Of a DNA stretch of 64,000 bases, positions 8,964 to 20,706 are shown piece by piece. A program made the translations under genes and the position numbers. Position 1 is the stretch's first letter; each line of letters begins with the position of its first letter. Below the pieces are notes generated by a model, which saw nothing but the letters and a program-made list of their open reading frames with translations, had not been told where the DNA came from and searched no databases. Where the stretch lies: the NCBI RefSeq assembly GCF_005047655.1, contig NZ_SUKF01000005.1, positions 1 to 64,000 of the forward strand. Reading direction: 5' to 3'. Source of the DNA: Sinimarinibacterium arenosum (GTDB lineage: Bacteria; Pseudomonadota; Gammaproteobacteria; Nevskiales; Nevskiaceae).

Positions 8964-10181
8964 CTAATGAGCCACGAGATTTGGCACGTGTGGTTTGAAC
9001 GCCTTTGCGGTGCTCTGCGGCATCTCGAAGTGACGCTGGCAGAGAGCCCCTTGTAAGAAGGCGAGAACGATGGCAGAGAGGTCCTTCGCCATTGCCGGAC
9101 CTTGAGGGGCGCGTAGACCCAGCAGTGACCTGATCGCTGGCCGGCCGACAAGGGTTAGGTCGGTGAAATCCAAGTGACCTGCGCCTACAGCCCAGTAGCG
9201 CGCGAGCGGCTGGATTCTTTGCTTGTCCGGACGCTCATAAAAGAAGTCGTTCCAAGCTCGCCCTTTTGGCAATTGAGCTGCTTCGGACTGCAGCAGCAAC
9301 AACGGCGTGCGCGATTCACGCTCAAACAGGTCGGCGCAGAACTGCCCCCCATCGAGATTGGCGACGGCGTGGATCCGTTCGTCGCATTCGCCAGCCACGG
9401 CGCTGGCCGCGCCTCCGAAGGACATCCCTATCGCCGCAACTTTTCTGAGATCGATATAGGGGCCGAGCCGAGGGTCCTTCAACACGGCCGATATAGCGGC
9501 AGTTATGTGGCCCGCCCAGCGATGACATTCACTCGCCAGCGGCTCGATCATTGCGTGTTTCAGACTGGCGACACGCAGATCGCTAGGTGACCTCGCGTGA
9601 CGGACAGTACGGGCCGATTTGATTGCGTCTGGATTTAGAAGCAGTTTCCGGCGTTGTTCCGAGCTCAGTACTTCGACCTTACCGCCGGGCCAGGCGATAG
9701 CAGCAGCGCCGCCGGGATGAGCAATCGAGACAACTAGGAAGCCATGGCTCGAGAGCTCTTCTGCGAGGACTGTGTTCTGCGCCACATGACCGCCAAGCCC
9801 ATGCGAGAAAATGACTAGCGGACAGCTCGGATTGATGCCTTCCGGCGCGTTGTCTTCGAACGCGCTGGTCTTTGTCCGCCCAAAATGCTCGAGAACCGCA
9901 GTCGGGAGAATCGATTGTCCGGCTCGAATCGCACGCACATCCGCTTCTGAGTACAGCATTGCGCGATTGCCGCCCGGCTCTGCTCTCGGGTACCACACTC
10001 GAGCTGCCAGACGTGGTGTCGATTCGAGTACGAGGTCGCACCTCCCAACAGGGTAAGGTCCGCTGGGCTTTGGCCAAGGGGCCATCGATAACGCCCGCGC
10101 AGGCGACACCCGTATCAAAACTCCCGCAATCGCGAGAATCGCGCGGAGCAAGGAAACGATGGCAGGAAGAAGTAAGCGCAT
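8964..10181 (-). CDS. Exported PAF-acetylhydrolase-like alpha/beta hydrolase
   Basis: A 405-residue serine hydrolase. The chosen ATG 10181 has AAGG eight bases upstream and opens a hydrophobic signal segment (MRLLLPAIVSLLRAILAIAG). The oxyanion-hole motif HGLGG (about 127), the nucleophile elbow GMSFGG (Ser about 254), the acid in NLDGG and a late His in AGHLDF match the platelet-activating-factor acetylhydrolase/dienelactone hydrolase group, which cleaves short acyl esters or lactones. It is the first gene of the leftward operon. An alternative ATG at 10211 would begin next to the operator and has no ribosome site. Periplasmic location is inferred. Confidence 0.8.
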   Translation of the reverse strand: MRLLLPAIVSLLRAILAIAGVLIRVSPARALSMAPWPKPSGPYPVGRCDLVLESTPRLAARVWYPRAEPGGNRAMLYSEADVRAIRAGQSILPTAVLEHFGRTKTSAFEDNAPEGINPSCPLVIFSHGLGGHVAQNTVLAEELSSHGFLVVSIAHPGGAAAIAWPGGKVEVLSSEQRRKLLLNPDAIKSARTVRHARSPSDLRVASLKHAMIEPLASECHRWAGHITAAISAVLKDPRLGPYIDLRKVAAIGMSFGGAASAVAGECDERIHAVANLDGGQFCADLFERESRTPLLLLQSEAAQLPKGRAWNDFFYERPDKQRIQPLARYWAVGAGHLDFTDLTLVGRPAIRSLLGLRAPQGPAMAKDLSAIVLAFLQGALCQRHFEMPQSTAKAFKPHVPNLVAH

Positions 10182-10210
10182 TTGTTGCCTTGTCGGCGTG
10201 GCCACACTCA

Positions 10211-10264
10211 TTACGAACGATGTTCGTGTTAATCTATAAGAACAGTGTTCGTATTCAGAGTCAA
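10211..10264. promoter_or_regulatory. Divergent promoter with two TetR-type operators
   Basis: ACGAAC-GAT-GTTCGT (10213-10227) is a perfect inverted repeat. AAGAAC-AGT-GTTCGT (10239-10252, core GAAC-N3-GTTC) is a second copy with its centre 25 bp away. For the amidase, TTACGA (10211-10216) and TATAAG (10235-10240), 18 bp apart, are plausible -35 and -10 boxes. For the leftward operon, TTGACT reads from 10264 to 10259. Both operators overlap these promoters, so binding there would silence both directions. The operon's own TetR protein is the obvious candidate. Confidence 0.75.
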
Positions 10265-10278
10265 GTGAGGCGATCAAG

Positions 10279-11715
10279 ATGAAGGTGTACGAGTATTCTC
10301 GGCATGATGCGGTGGGCCTCGCTCAGATCCTCCGGCGTGGCGATGTCACGGCCGACGAACTGCAGAGCTGTGCACTCAAAGCTATAGAGGCCATGAACCC
10401 GACACTCAACTTCATGTCGGGCGCTCCTGTGCCGATGCCGATCAATGCCGTCACCGGGCCATTTTCAGGAGTTCCGATCCTGCTGAAGGAGGGTCACGCA
10501 TGCGCGGGACTTCCTTTGGCTCAAGGATCGAGGTTGACGGCAGGTTTGAAGGCACCGCAGGACAGCGAGTTCGTCAGGAGATTGAAGGCGACTGGTGTCA
10601 GGATTCTCGGCTCAACGACCGCTCCGGAGTTCGGGATCTACAACGTCACAGAGTCCAAGCTACATGGAGCTACCCGAAACCCATGGAACTTGGACCACTC
10701 GCCCGGTGGGTCGAGCGGCGGCTCGAGCGTAGCCGTCTCGGCCGGTGTTGTGCCCGTGGCCTCGTCGAGTGACGGGGGAGGGTCGATCAGAGGGCCAGCA
10801 CATTGCACCGGGACATTTGGACTGAAGCCCTCGCGCGGGCGAAATCCCACCTCCAACGGAGACGGGGGGCTCTTCCCCTTCGCCCATTTTCACGTGACAA
10901 GTCGAAGCGTTCGCGACTCGGCTGCCTTCTTGGACTCGCTGCATGGACCAGTCCTCGGCTCGCGCTATAGCGTTCCGCCACCTGCTCGACCATTCCTTGA
11001 GGAGGTCGGCGCACCAACAGGGAAGCTTCGCATTGCAGTCACGGTCACGTCCCCGTCGCCGACAGCCCTCTCCCCCGAGTGCCTCAAAGGAATTTCAGAC
11101 GCCGCGAAGCTCTGCGAGCAACTGGGGCATCACGTTGAAGAGGGAGCCCCAATCGTCGACTGGTCAAAGGTCATGGGCGCATTTATCCCGTCGTGGATTT
11201 GCGTCCTCCCATCTGCGCTGGAAACCCTGAGCAAGTTGACCGGACGTCCTCTAAGTCCGGATACGCTCGAGATCAAAACCCTCGAGGCCTACGAGCTGGC
11301 CAAGCAACTGAAGCCAGAGGATCTTTTCCGCGCAGATGCTTGTTTCCAGGAGGTCAGGCGTTCGGTAGATGTGTTTTTTCAGAAGTACGACGCTTGGATA
11401 ATGCCAAGTGGCGTGTCACAAGCACCACTCATTGGGCAATTCGACCCTAGTGCGCCTGGGACTGAGAGCAATCTTGACTATGGGTGGCGCTCTCTCAATG
11501 ACTATTCTGCGTTCACACCACTGCAGAACATCACCGGGCATCCAGCGGCATCCGTGCCACTGATTCAGGGTAGCAACGGACTACCGGTAGGCATCCAGGT
11601 AGTGACTCGGATGGGCGACGAAGCGACCCTGCTAAGGCTTGCCTCCCAGCTGGAGATGGCCCATCCGTGGAGTGGGAGAATTCCACCGAACAGCGCGCTC
11701 CACTTGCGCCAGTAA
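10279..11715 (+). CDS. Amidase-signature family amidase
   Basis: A 478-residue amidase-signature enzyme with the Ser-cisSer-Lys triad: K70 in PILLKEG, cis-Ser S145 in SPGGSSGGSS and nucleophile S169 in DGGGSIRGPA. General layout and length resemble the NylA branch (6-aminohexanoate cyclic dimer hydrolase), which also uses a K/S/S triad with 24 residues between the serines. ATG 10279 is preceded by GAGG. No signal peptide is seen, so it acts in the cytoplasm. It is transcribed alone, divergent from the leftward operon, and shares its operators. It probably opens an amide bond of the imported compound; the actual substrate cannot be read from sequence. Confidence 0.88.
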   Translation: MKVYEYSRHDAVGLAQILRRGDVTADELQSCALKAIEAMNPTLNFMSGAPVPMPINAVTGPFSGVPILLKEGHACAGLPLAQGSRLTAGLKAPQDSEFVRRLKATGVRILGSTTAPEFGIYNVTESKLHGATRNPWNLDHSPGGSSGGSSVAVSAGVVPVASSSDGGGSIRGPAHCTGTFGLKPSRGRNPTSNGDGGLFPFAHFHVTSRSVRDSAAFLDSLHGPVLGSRYSVPPPARPFLEEVGAPTGKLRIAVTVTSPSPTALSPECLKGISDAAKLCEQLGHHVEEGAPIVDWSKVMGAFIPSWICVLPSALETLSKLTGRPLSPDTLEIKTLEAYELAKQLKPEDLFRADACFQEVRRSVDVFFQKYDAWIMPSGVSQAPLIGQFDPSAPGTESNLDYGWRSLNDYSAFTPLQNITGHPAASVPLIQGSNGLPVGIQVVTRMGDEATLLRLASQLEMAHPWSGRIPPNSALHLRQ

Positions 11716-11753
11716 CAAAAGACGCGATCTGCCAAGCAGGCAAATATCGCGTC
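11715..11753 (-). terminator. Terminator facing the amidase gene from the glmS side
   Basis: GACGCGAT (11721-11728) pairs with ATCGCGTC (11746-11753), with an inner GCC/GGC pair. On the minus strand the stem is followed by TTTTGTT (11720 to 11714). It therefore terminates leftward transcription, such as readthrough from glmS, just before the 3' end of the amidase gene. On the + strand there is no T-run. Confidence 0.6.
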
Positions 11754-12064
11754 CCGATCGTCACCTAGTGCTCCAGTGCCGGCGGCTTCGTCCTCACAGA
11801 CTGAGCGCAATTCTAGAGTTTCGAACGAAATGAGCATCACTGCCCTTGGTTCGAACGAATGGTTGTGGGCCTCTGCAGTGTGCCATACCTGTCGACACGC
11901 TGGAATTGGTCCAAACGATCACTGGTGGCGTCACCCAGCTTGGGCGCCTCCCAAGGGACAAAGTTTATTCCTTGACTGAAGCGGACAAAGAATTCCTTTT
12001 TAATCAATGTGACTAGTGACAGGCTATTTTCAATCTAACACCTCACTTGGCACCTTCTAAAGTG
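11754..12064. repeat. Candidate Tn7-type right end and attTn7 flank beside glmS
   Basis: This gene-free stretch holds two sets of direct repeats. TTCGAACGA occurs at 11820 and 11850 and as TCCAAACGA at 11910, giving spacings of 30 and 60 bases. GGACAAAG occurs at 11956-11963 and 11983-11990, each followed by a TTCC block. The last copy leads to ACTAGTGACA ending at 12021, a plausible ACA-3' terminus as in Tn7-type elements. The following 43 bases to the glmS stop would be chromosomal attTn7 flank. Arrays of TnsB sites with GACAAA cores are normal in Tn7 ends, so the repeats support an end here. The exact boundary is inferred. Confidence 0.5.
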
Positions 12065-13900
12065 CTACTCGACTGTGACCGACTTGGCGAGGTTGCGCGG
12101 CTGATCCACATCGGTGCCACGCAGCACAGCGACGTGATACGCGAGCAGCTGCAACGGAATGGTGTACAGCAGCGGCGACTGCAGCGGCTCGATGTGGTCC
12201 GGCATGGTCATGATCTCGATGCCGTCACCGGGCTCGAAGCCGGTGTTGGGATCGGCGAACACGAACAGGCGTGCGCCGCGGGCGCGGACTTCCTGCAGAT
12301 TTGATTTGAGCTTTTCCAGCAGGCGGTCGTTCGGAGCGACGGCGATCACCGGCATGTCGTCGTCGACCAGCGCCAGCGGACCGTGCTTGAGTTCGCCGGC
12401 CGGATAGGCTTCGGCGTGGATGTACGAGATTTCCTTGAGCTTGAGCGCGCCCTCGAGTGCGATCGGGTAGCTCGGGCCGCGGCCGAGGAACAGTGCGTGA
12501 TGCTTGTCCGCGAACTGTTCGGCCCAGACTTTGATCTGCGCATCGAGCTTGAGCGTGTGCTCGACCATTTCTGGCAGGCTGCGGATCTGCCGCGCGTACA
12601 GCGCGGTGATACGGCGATCGATGCCGCGACGCTGCGCCACAGCCAGACCGAGCAGTGACAAAGCGGCGAGCTGCGTGGTGAAGGCCTTGGTACTGGCAAC
12701 ACCGACTTCCGGACCGGCGCGGGTCATCAGCGACAGATCGGCTTCGCGCACCAGCGAGGATTCGGGCACGTTGCAGATTGCAGCGGTGGCGACGTAGCCG
12801 AGCTTTTTCGCTTCACGCAGCGCGGCCAGCGTGTCCGCGGTTTCGCCGGACTGGGAGATTGCCAGGAACAGGGTGTTGGGACTGACCACCGGATTGCGGT
12901 AACGATACTCGCTGGCAACTTCGACCGTGCAGGGAATGCGTGCACCCTGCTCCAGGTAATACCGTGCAACCAGACCGGCGTGATAGCTGGTCCCGCAGGC
13001 GACGATATGCACCTGCATGACCTGCGGCAGGATGGTTGCGGCCTTGGGGCCGAACGCCGCTTCGAGCACGTGATCACCGACGATGCGCTCGGACAGGGTG
13101 TCCGCGATCGCGCGCGGTTGCTCGTAGATTTCCTTGAGCATGTAGTGCGCGTATTCGCCGCGCTCGACCGCATCGGCGGACAGGCTCGATACATGCTCCG
13201 GCCGCGTCACGGCCTCGCCCTGCTGATTGAAGATCTCGACGGTGTCGCGGCGGATATCGGCGACGTCACCTTCTTCGAGGAAAATGAAGCGGCGCGTTTC
13301 CGGCAACAGTGCCTGCACGTCGGACGCGACGAAGTTCTCGCCCTCGCCCAGGCCGATCACCAAGGGGCTGGCGATGCGCGCAACGACGATGCGGTCAGGC
13401 ACCTGCGCGTCGAACACGACAATGGCGTAGGCACCCGTCAGGCGCGCCACGGCCTGCTGTACCGCGCGGGTCAGATCGCCGGCCGTCTTGGCACAGTCGT
13501 GGATCAGATGCGCGATGACTTCTGTATCGGTCTCGGATTGGAACACATAGCCGCGTTCGAGCAGTTCGGCCCGCAGGGGCTCGTAGTTCTCGATGATGCC
13601 GTTGTGGATCACCGCAATGCGGCCACCGGACACATGCGGATGGGCGTTGGCTTCGGTCACGCCGCCATGCGTGGCCCAGCGCGAATGCGCGATGCCGATC
13701 GCGCCGGAGCACGGCGCCGCCGTCAGCTTCTCTTCCAGACGCGCGACCTTGCCCACCGCGCGCCGCAGCGCCAGTTGGCCGTTGCCATCGACCAGCGCAA
13801 CGCCGGTCGAATCGTAGCCGCGGTACTCGAGGCGCCGCAGTCCTTCGATCAGGATGGGGGTGACGTCACGGGGCGCGATGGCGCCGACAATTCCGCACAT
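12065..13900 (-). CDS. glmS: Glutamine-fructose-6-phosphate aminotransferase (isomerizing)
   Basis: The 611-residue GlmS makes glucosamine-6-phosphate from fructose-6-phosphate and glutamine, the first step of UDP-GlcNAc synthesis. The N-terminal glutaminase domain begins MCGIVGAIA, so Cys2 becomes the N-terminal nucleophile after Met removal. Two SIS sugar-binding domains follow ([39 protein letters not shown]), and the end NLAKSVTVE is the conserved C-terminal loop. Length is normal. The last codons are the recognised attTn7 target of TnsD in other bacteria, and here the 3' end faces a Tn7-like island. It is downstream of glmU in the same direction with a 302-base gap. Confidence 0.98.
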   Translation of the reverse strand: MCGIVGAIAPRDVTPILIEGLRRLEYRGYDSTGVALVDGNGQLALRRAVGKVARLEEKLTAAPCSGAIGIAHSRWATHGGVTEANAHPHVSGGRIAVIHNGIIENYEPLRAELLERGYVFQSETDTEVIAHLIHDCAKTAGDLTRAVQQAVARLTGAYAIVVFDAQVPDRIVVARIASPLVIGLGEGENFVASDVQALLPETRRFIFLEEGDVADIRRDTVEIFNQQGEAVTRPEHVSSLSADAVERGEYAHYMLKEIYEQPRAIADTLSERIVGDHVLEAAFGPKAATILPQVMQVHIVACGTSYHAGLVARYYLEQGARIPCTVEVASEYRYRNPVVSPNTLFLAISQSGETADTLAALREAKKLGYVATAAICNVPESSLVREADLSLMTRAGPEVGVASTKAFTTQLAALSLLGLAVAQRRGIDRRITALYARQIRSLPEMVEHTLKLDAQIKVWAEQFADKHHALFLGRGPSYPIALEGALKLKEISYIHAEAYPAGELKHGPLALVDDDMPVIAVAPNDRLLEKLKSNLQEVRARGARLFVFADPNTGFEPGDGIEIMTMPDHIEPLQSPLLYTIPLQLLAYHVAVLRGTDVDQPRNLAKSVTVE

Positions 13901-14202
13901 GGTCCGCTGTCTGATGTTGCTGTATTAACGGGCATTCTAAGCGTTGCGCGGCGACGATACCCAAAATCGGGCCATCCGGCTGGACAGACAGCTCGGCATC
14001 AATGAATCCGTCGGCTGCGCATTACAGCGAGTTGCTCCGTCGAAATTCACTGACGCAAGCTGCGCTGGGGGAGCAGACCATCCGCCTCGCGTCGCGTGCA
14101 CAGTACTCGGGCAGATGCTCGGAGAAATGCCGCGCGAGGGATTGATTTGGATTCACAGCCAGATCTCACATGATCGGGCGGTGACGCCCTAACAACACCG
14201 CC
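13901..14202 (-). promoter_or_regulatory. glmU-glmS intergenic region with a likely glmS promoter
   Basis: This stretch has no convincing gene. On the minus strand TAGAAT (13939-13934) lies about 34 bases upstream of the glmS ATG and is a good -10 box; the best -35 candidate, TTGGGT, is at a poor spacing of 19. A leader of about 25 nt would result. No glmS ribozyme core was recognised and none is expected in this group. GlmZ-like sRNA control cannot be judged by eye. Confidence 0.4.
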
Positions 14203-14203
14203 C
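14176..14203 (-). terminator. Hairpin at the end of glmU
   Basis: GGGCGGTG (14176-14183) pairs with CACCGCCC (14196-14203) around a 12-base loop, and the second arm touches the glmU stop codon. No T-run follows on the minus strand. It may be a weak terminator or an RNA-processing site between glmU and glmS, as glmUS transcripts are cleaved near the glmU stop in E. coli. Confidence 0.4.
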
Positions 14204-15600
14204 TACTTCTTCTTTCCTTTCTTCTGCGGGCGCTGCCAGCTGGGATAGGTCTTCTGCTCGCGCGCGCGGCACAGGGTCAGGCCGCCTGCCGGCACGTCCT
14301 TGGTAATGGTCGATCCCGCCGCAATGGTCGCGCCTCGACCCACCGTCACCGGTGCCACCAACTGGGTATCCGAGCCAATGAAGGCGTCGTCCTCGATCGT
14401 GGTCTGATGTTTGTTGGCGCCGTCGTAGTTGCAGAAAATCGTGCCCGCACCGATGTTGACGCCGCGCCCGACGCTACCGTCACCCAGATACGCCAGATGA
14501 TTGGCCTTGCTGCCGTGGCCGATCCGGGTGTTCTTGACCTCGACGAAGTTGCCGACGTGAACTTCATCCGCCAGCTGCGCGCCAGGACGCAGGCGCGCAA
14601 ATGGACCGATGCGCACGTCGGCACCGGCACTGCAGTCTTCCAGCACGGAATGGGCATCGACACGCGTACCGGCGCCGAGGCGGACATTGCGCAATACGCA
14701 GTGCGGTCCGATCTGCACACCGTTGCCCAGTTCGACGCGGCCTTCGAAGACACAGCCGACATCGATGGCAACATCGGCACCGCAGACGAGTTCGCCGCGC
14801 AGATCGAAGCGCGCCGGATCGGCCAGAGTCACCCCGGCTCGCATCAGCGCATCGGCGTGGCGACGCTGCAGTTCGCGCTCCAGCCCCGCCAGCTGGATCT
14901 TGTCGTTGACTCCGGCCACATCGGCAGCACAGGCGGCGGATACGGCCGTGACCTTGAGCTTGTCGCGCACGGCCAGGGCGACGATATCGGTCAGATAGAA
15001 CTCGCCGCTGGCATTGTCGTTGCCGATCTTGCTGAGCCAACGCCGCAAGCGCTTGGCTGGCATCGCCATCAGACCGGTATTGACCTCGCGGATGCGCTGC
15101 TGCGCCGGCTTCGCATCCTTGTGTTCGACGATGCCCTTCACCTGCCGTGCACGATCACGCAGGATGCGACCGTAGCCGCTGGGATCGTCAAGCTCGACGG
15201 TCAGCAGCGCCAGGCCGCGCCGGCCGGCCTGCACCAGGCTTGTCAGGGTTTCCGGTGGCGTCAGCGGTACGTCGCCATACAGCACCAGCACGACCGCATC
15301 ATCCGGCACTGCCGGCATCGCCTGCTGGACCGCGTGCGCCGTGCCTTGCTGCTGCGCCTGCAATACCCAGCTCAGCGGCGCACCGGCAAAAGCATGCTGG
15401 GCCCACTGCTGGACACGCTCGGCGCCGTGACCGTAGACAACATGGATCGCGGCGGGCGCAAGCTTCGACGCCGACTGCAGCACATGAGCCAACAGCGGTT
15501 GCCCCGCCAGCGGCTGCAGCACTTTGGGCAGATCGCTTTTCATACGCGTGCCCTTGCCAGCCGCCAGCACGATGCAATGCAGGGGTGCAGTCTTGCTCAA
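14203..15600 (-). CDS. glmU: Bifunctional N-acetylglucosamine-1-P uridyltransferase / glucosamine-1-P acetyltransferase
   Basis: GlmU carries out the last two steps of UDP-GlcNAc synthesis. The N-terminal pyrophosphorylase domain shows [17 protein letters not shown]; the C-terminal half is a left-handed beta-helix of hexapeptide repeats ([37 protein letters not shown]). I prefer TTG 15600, giving [14 protein letters not shown] with GAGGA seven bases upstream. An in-frame ATG at 15633 lies inside the ATP-operon terminator hairpin and would add an unusual N-terminal extension. The gene follows the atp operon in the same direction, as in many gammaproteobacteria. Length is about 465 residues, normal for the family. 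Confidence 0.96.
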   Translation of the reverse strand: MSKTAPLHCIVLAAGKGTRMKSDLPKVLQPLAGQPLLAHVLQSASKLAPAAIHVVYGHGAERVQQWAQHAFAGAPLSWVLQAQQQGTAHAVQQAMPAVPDDAVVLVLYGDVPLTPPETLTSLVQAGRRGLALLTVELDDPSGYGRILRDRARQVKGIVEHKDAKPAQQRIREVNTGLMAMPAKRLRRWLSKIGNDNASGEFYLTDIVALAVRDKLKVTAVSAACAADVAGVNDKIQLAGLERELQRRHADALMRAGVTLADPARFDLRGELVCGADVAIDVGCVFEGRVELGNGVQIGPHCVLRNVRLGAGTRVDAHSVLEDCSAGADVRIGPFARLRPGAQLADEVHVGNFVEVKNTRIGHGSKANHLAYLGDGSVGRGVNIGAGTIFCNYDGANKHQTTIEDDAFIGSDTQLVAPVTVGRGATIAAGSTITKDVPAGGLTLCRAREQKTYPSWQRPQKKGKKK

Positions 15601-15614
15601 TCCGGAGTCCTCAC

Positions 15615-15671
15615 AAACGAAAATCCCGCCCATGCTGCCCGAAATCGCTTCAGGGCGTCATGTGCGGGATT
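15615..15671 (-). terminator. Rho-independent terminator of the atp operon
   Basis: AATCCCGC plus CATG (15622-15634) pair with CATG plus GCGGGATT (15659-15671), with an inner GCCC/GGGC stem. On the minus strand the stem is followed by TTTCGTTTG. It lies 35 bases after the atpC stop and just before the glmU ribosome site at 15607-15611. Confidence 0.75.
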
Positions 15672-15706
15672 GTCTTCGTGCCGAGCCGCAGCCCGGCATG
15701 CGTAGC

Positions 15707-16126
15707 CTAGCGGCCGATCTTCTTCAGGTTCTGGACGAACTGCAGCCGCGCCGCGGCCTCGATCAGCTCGGCCTGCGCACGGGCCAGATCGATATCCGAA
15801 TTGGCGCCGGCGAGCTTCTCCTCGGCCTGCTGCTTGGCAGCCAGTGCAGCAGCTTCGTCAGCATCCTTGGCGCGCAGTGCTGTATCAGCCAGCACAGTGA
15901 CCAGATACGGCTGCACTTCGAGAATGCCGCCGCCGACGAAGAACGGCAGTATCTCGCCGTCCGGCGTCTGCACGCGCACGGTGCCCGGCTTCATCCGGGT
16001 CAGCAGCGGTGCGTGGCGCGGCGCGATACCGACTTCACCCATCTCCGCCGGCGCGAACACCATCTGGGCTTCGCCCGAATGGATGTGCCCTTCGGCGGAA
16101 ACGATGTCTACGTGGATATTGGCCAT
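15707..16126 (-). CDS. atpC: ATP synthase F1 epsilon subunit
   Basis: The 139-residue epsilon subunit belongs to the central stalk of F1 and can inhibit ATP hydrolysis. The N-terminal beta-sandwich (VDIVSAEGHIHSGEAQMV, GIAPRHAPLLTRMKPG) and the C-terminal pair of helices rich in Ala, Glu and Lys (about 90-139) are both present. It is the last gene of the atp operon, 27 bp after atpD, and is followed by a strong terminator. Confidence 0.97.
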   Translation of the reverse strand: MANIHVDIVSAEGHIHSGEAQMVFAPAEMGEVGIAPRHAPLLTRMKPGTVRVQTPDGEILPFFVGGGILEVQPYLVTVLADTALRAKDADEAAALAAKQQAEEKLAGANSDIDLARAQAELIEAAARLQFVQNLKKIGR

Positions 16127-16153
16127 CAGGTTCCTCTCTGGCGATTCAGTCGA

Positions 16154-17563
<1,410 letters not shown>

Positions 17564-17642
17564 CTAGTGAATCCGGTTTCCGTATCCGTGTGAGGCGATC
17601 CGGCGGGCATCCGCCGCGAGTCGCCGCCGACTCGATACGTGT

Positions 17643-18506
17643 TTATCCGACCGCGGCCGCGCCGCCCACGATTTCTGCCAGTTCTTTGGTGATGTTGGCC
17701 TGACGCGCCTTGTTATAGGCGAGTTCAAGCTGGCCGATGATCTTGCCCGCGTTGTCGCTCGCAGACTTCATCGCGACCATGCGCGCGGACTGCTCGCAGG
17801 CTGCGTTCTCGATCACGGCCTGATACACCTGCGACTCGATGTAGCGCATCAGCACCGAGTCCATCAGCTCGTTGGACGCCGGCTCGTAGATGTAGTCCCA
17901 ATGCTCAAGCAGGCCTTCGCTCTTGACCGGCTCCAGCGGCAGCAACTGCATCGGCGTTGCCTTCTGGGTCATCGTGTTGACGAACTGGTTCGACACGATC
18001 AAGACGCGGTCAACGCTGCCGTCACGATAGGCGTCGGTCATGACCTTGATCACACCGAGCAGCTGCTCCAGATGCGGCCGGTCGCCCAGCTGCGAACTGG
18101 TCGCCAGAACCTTGCCGCCCATGCGCCGGAAGAACGAAATCGCCTTGCCGCCAATCAGCGCAAAGTCGACTTCCACACCCTTCGCGCGCCATTCACGCAC
18201 TTCGCGCACCGTGGTGCGGAAGGCGTTCATGTTCAGACCGCCGCAGAGGCCGCGATCAGACGACACGATCAGGTAGACCACGCGCTTGACCTCGCGCTCT
18301 ACCGTGAACGGATGCTTGTATTCCAGATTCGCCTGCGCCAGATGACCCAGCGTACGGCGGATCTTCTCAGCGTAGGGACGAGCCGCCGACATGCGATCCT
18401 GCGCCTTGCGCATTTTCGACATGGCGACCTTTTCCATCGCCCGCGTGATCTTCTGCGTGTTCTTAACGCTTTTGATCTTGGTGCGAATTTCCTTGGCGCC
18501 AGCCAC
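17643..18506 (-). CDS. atpG: ATP synthase F1 gamma subunit
   Basis: The 287-residue rotor shaft of F1. The conserved N-terminal helix begins [27 protein letters not shown] as two overlapping blocks ([13 protein letters not shown] and [12 protein letters not shown]), and the C-terminal helix contains [28 protein letters not shown] in the Rossmann-like middle domain is conserved. It is encoded between atpA and atpD with short gaps. Confidence 0.97.
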   Translation of the reverse strand: MAGAKEIRTKIKSVKNTQKITRAMEKVAMSKMRKAQDRMSAARPYAEKIRRTLGHLAQANLEYKHPFTVEREVKRVVYLIVSSDRGLCGGLNMNAFRTTVREVREWRAKGVEVDFALIGGKAISFFRRMGGKVLATSSQLGDRPHLEQLLGVIKVMTDAYRDGSVDRVLIVSNQFVNTMTQKATPMQLLPLEPVKSEGLLEHWDYIYEPASNELMDSVLMRYIESQVYQAVIENAACEQSARMVAMKSASDNAGKIIGQLELAYNKARQANITKELAEIVGGAAAVG

Positions 18507-18538
18507 GTGCTTGCCTCGCTAAATAGTGTGGGAGCGGA

Positions 18539-20077
<1,539 letters not shown>

Positions 20078-20161
20078 ACGAACCGTGTCCTGAAAATTTC
20101 GCCTGGATGAAGCGACGCTTCAGCAGCCAGACCAATGAAAGTGGCTGACCGAAGCCATGAA

Positions 20162-20698
20162 TTAGCGCAACAGCGTGGTCTGGAGACGCTCCAGCTCACC
20201 CTGCACCGAACCATCAATGACCATATCGCCCGCGCGGATCACCGCTCCGGCGATCAACGCCGCATCGGTTTTCCACTCGATGGCAACCTGACGTGCAAGC
20301 CGCTGGCTGATCGCTGACGCCAGTCGCGTCTGCTGTGCCGGATCGACTGCGACTGCCGATGTGATTTCCACATCGACACGCGACTCAGCCTCGGACCGCA
20401 AAGTCTCGTACTGCGCTGCAATCGCCGGAGCCGCAATCAGGCGCCCGTTGTCGACCAGCAGTCGCGCGAAGGCGACCGCTTCGGCCGACGCCTGACCCGA
20501 CAGCGCCCCGGCGATCACATCCGCCAGCTGCGTGCGGGTCAGCGACGGATGCGTGATCAGCGCTGCGACCTGAGGATCGGCCACCAGGCCCGCGATCGCG
20601 TCCAGCGCGTCGCCCCAAGACTTGAATGCGTCCTGCTCACGCGCCAGCTTGAACACCGCTTTGGCGTAAGGACGCGCAATCGTGCTGAAGTCGGCCAT
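20162..20698 (-). CDS. atpH: ATP synthase F1 delta subunit
   Basis: The 178-residue stator subunit that joins F1 to the b-subunit dimer. The family N-terminus MADFSTIARPYAKAVF and the C-terminal region with DPAQQTRLASAISQRL and VIDGSVQGELERL are recognisable. It lies 8 bp after atpF and before atpA. Confidence 0.96.
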   Translation of the reverse strand: MADFSTIARPYAKAVFKLAREQDAFKSWGDALDAIAGLVADPQVAALITHPSLTRTQLADVIAGALSGQASAEAVAFARLLVDNGRLIAAPAIAAQYETLRSEAESRVDVEITSAVAVDPAQQTRLASAISQRLARQVAIEWKTDAALIAGAVIRAGDMVIDGSVQGELERLQTTLLR

Positions 20699-20706
20699 AT
20701 CGATCG

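Noticed and set aside
10883-10900. TTTTCACGTGACAA, resembling a parS site
   Set aside because: It lies inside the amidase gene on the island and lacks the full TGTTTCACGTGAAACA palindrome.
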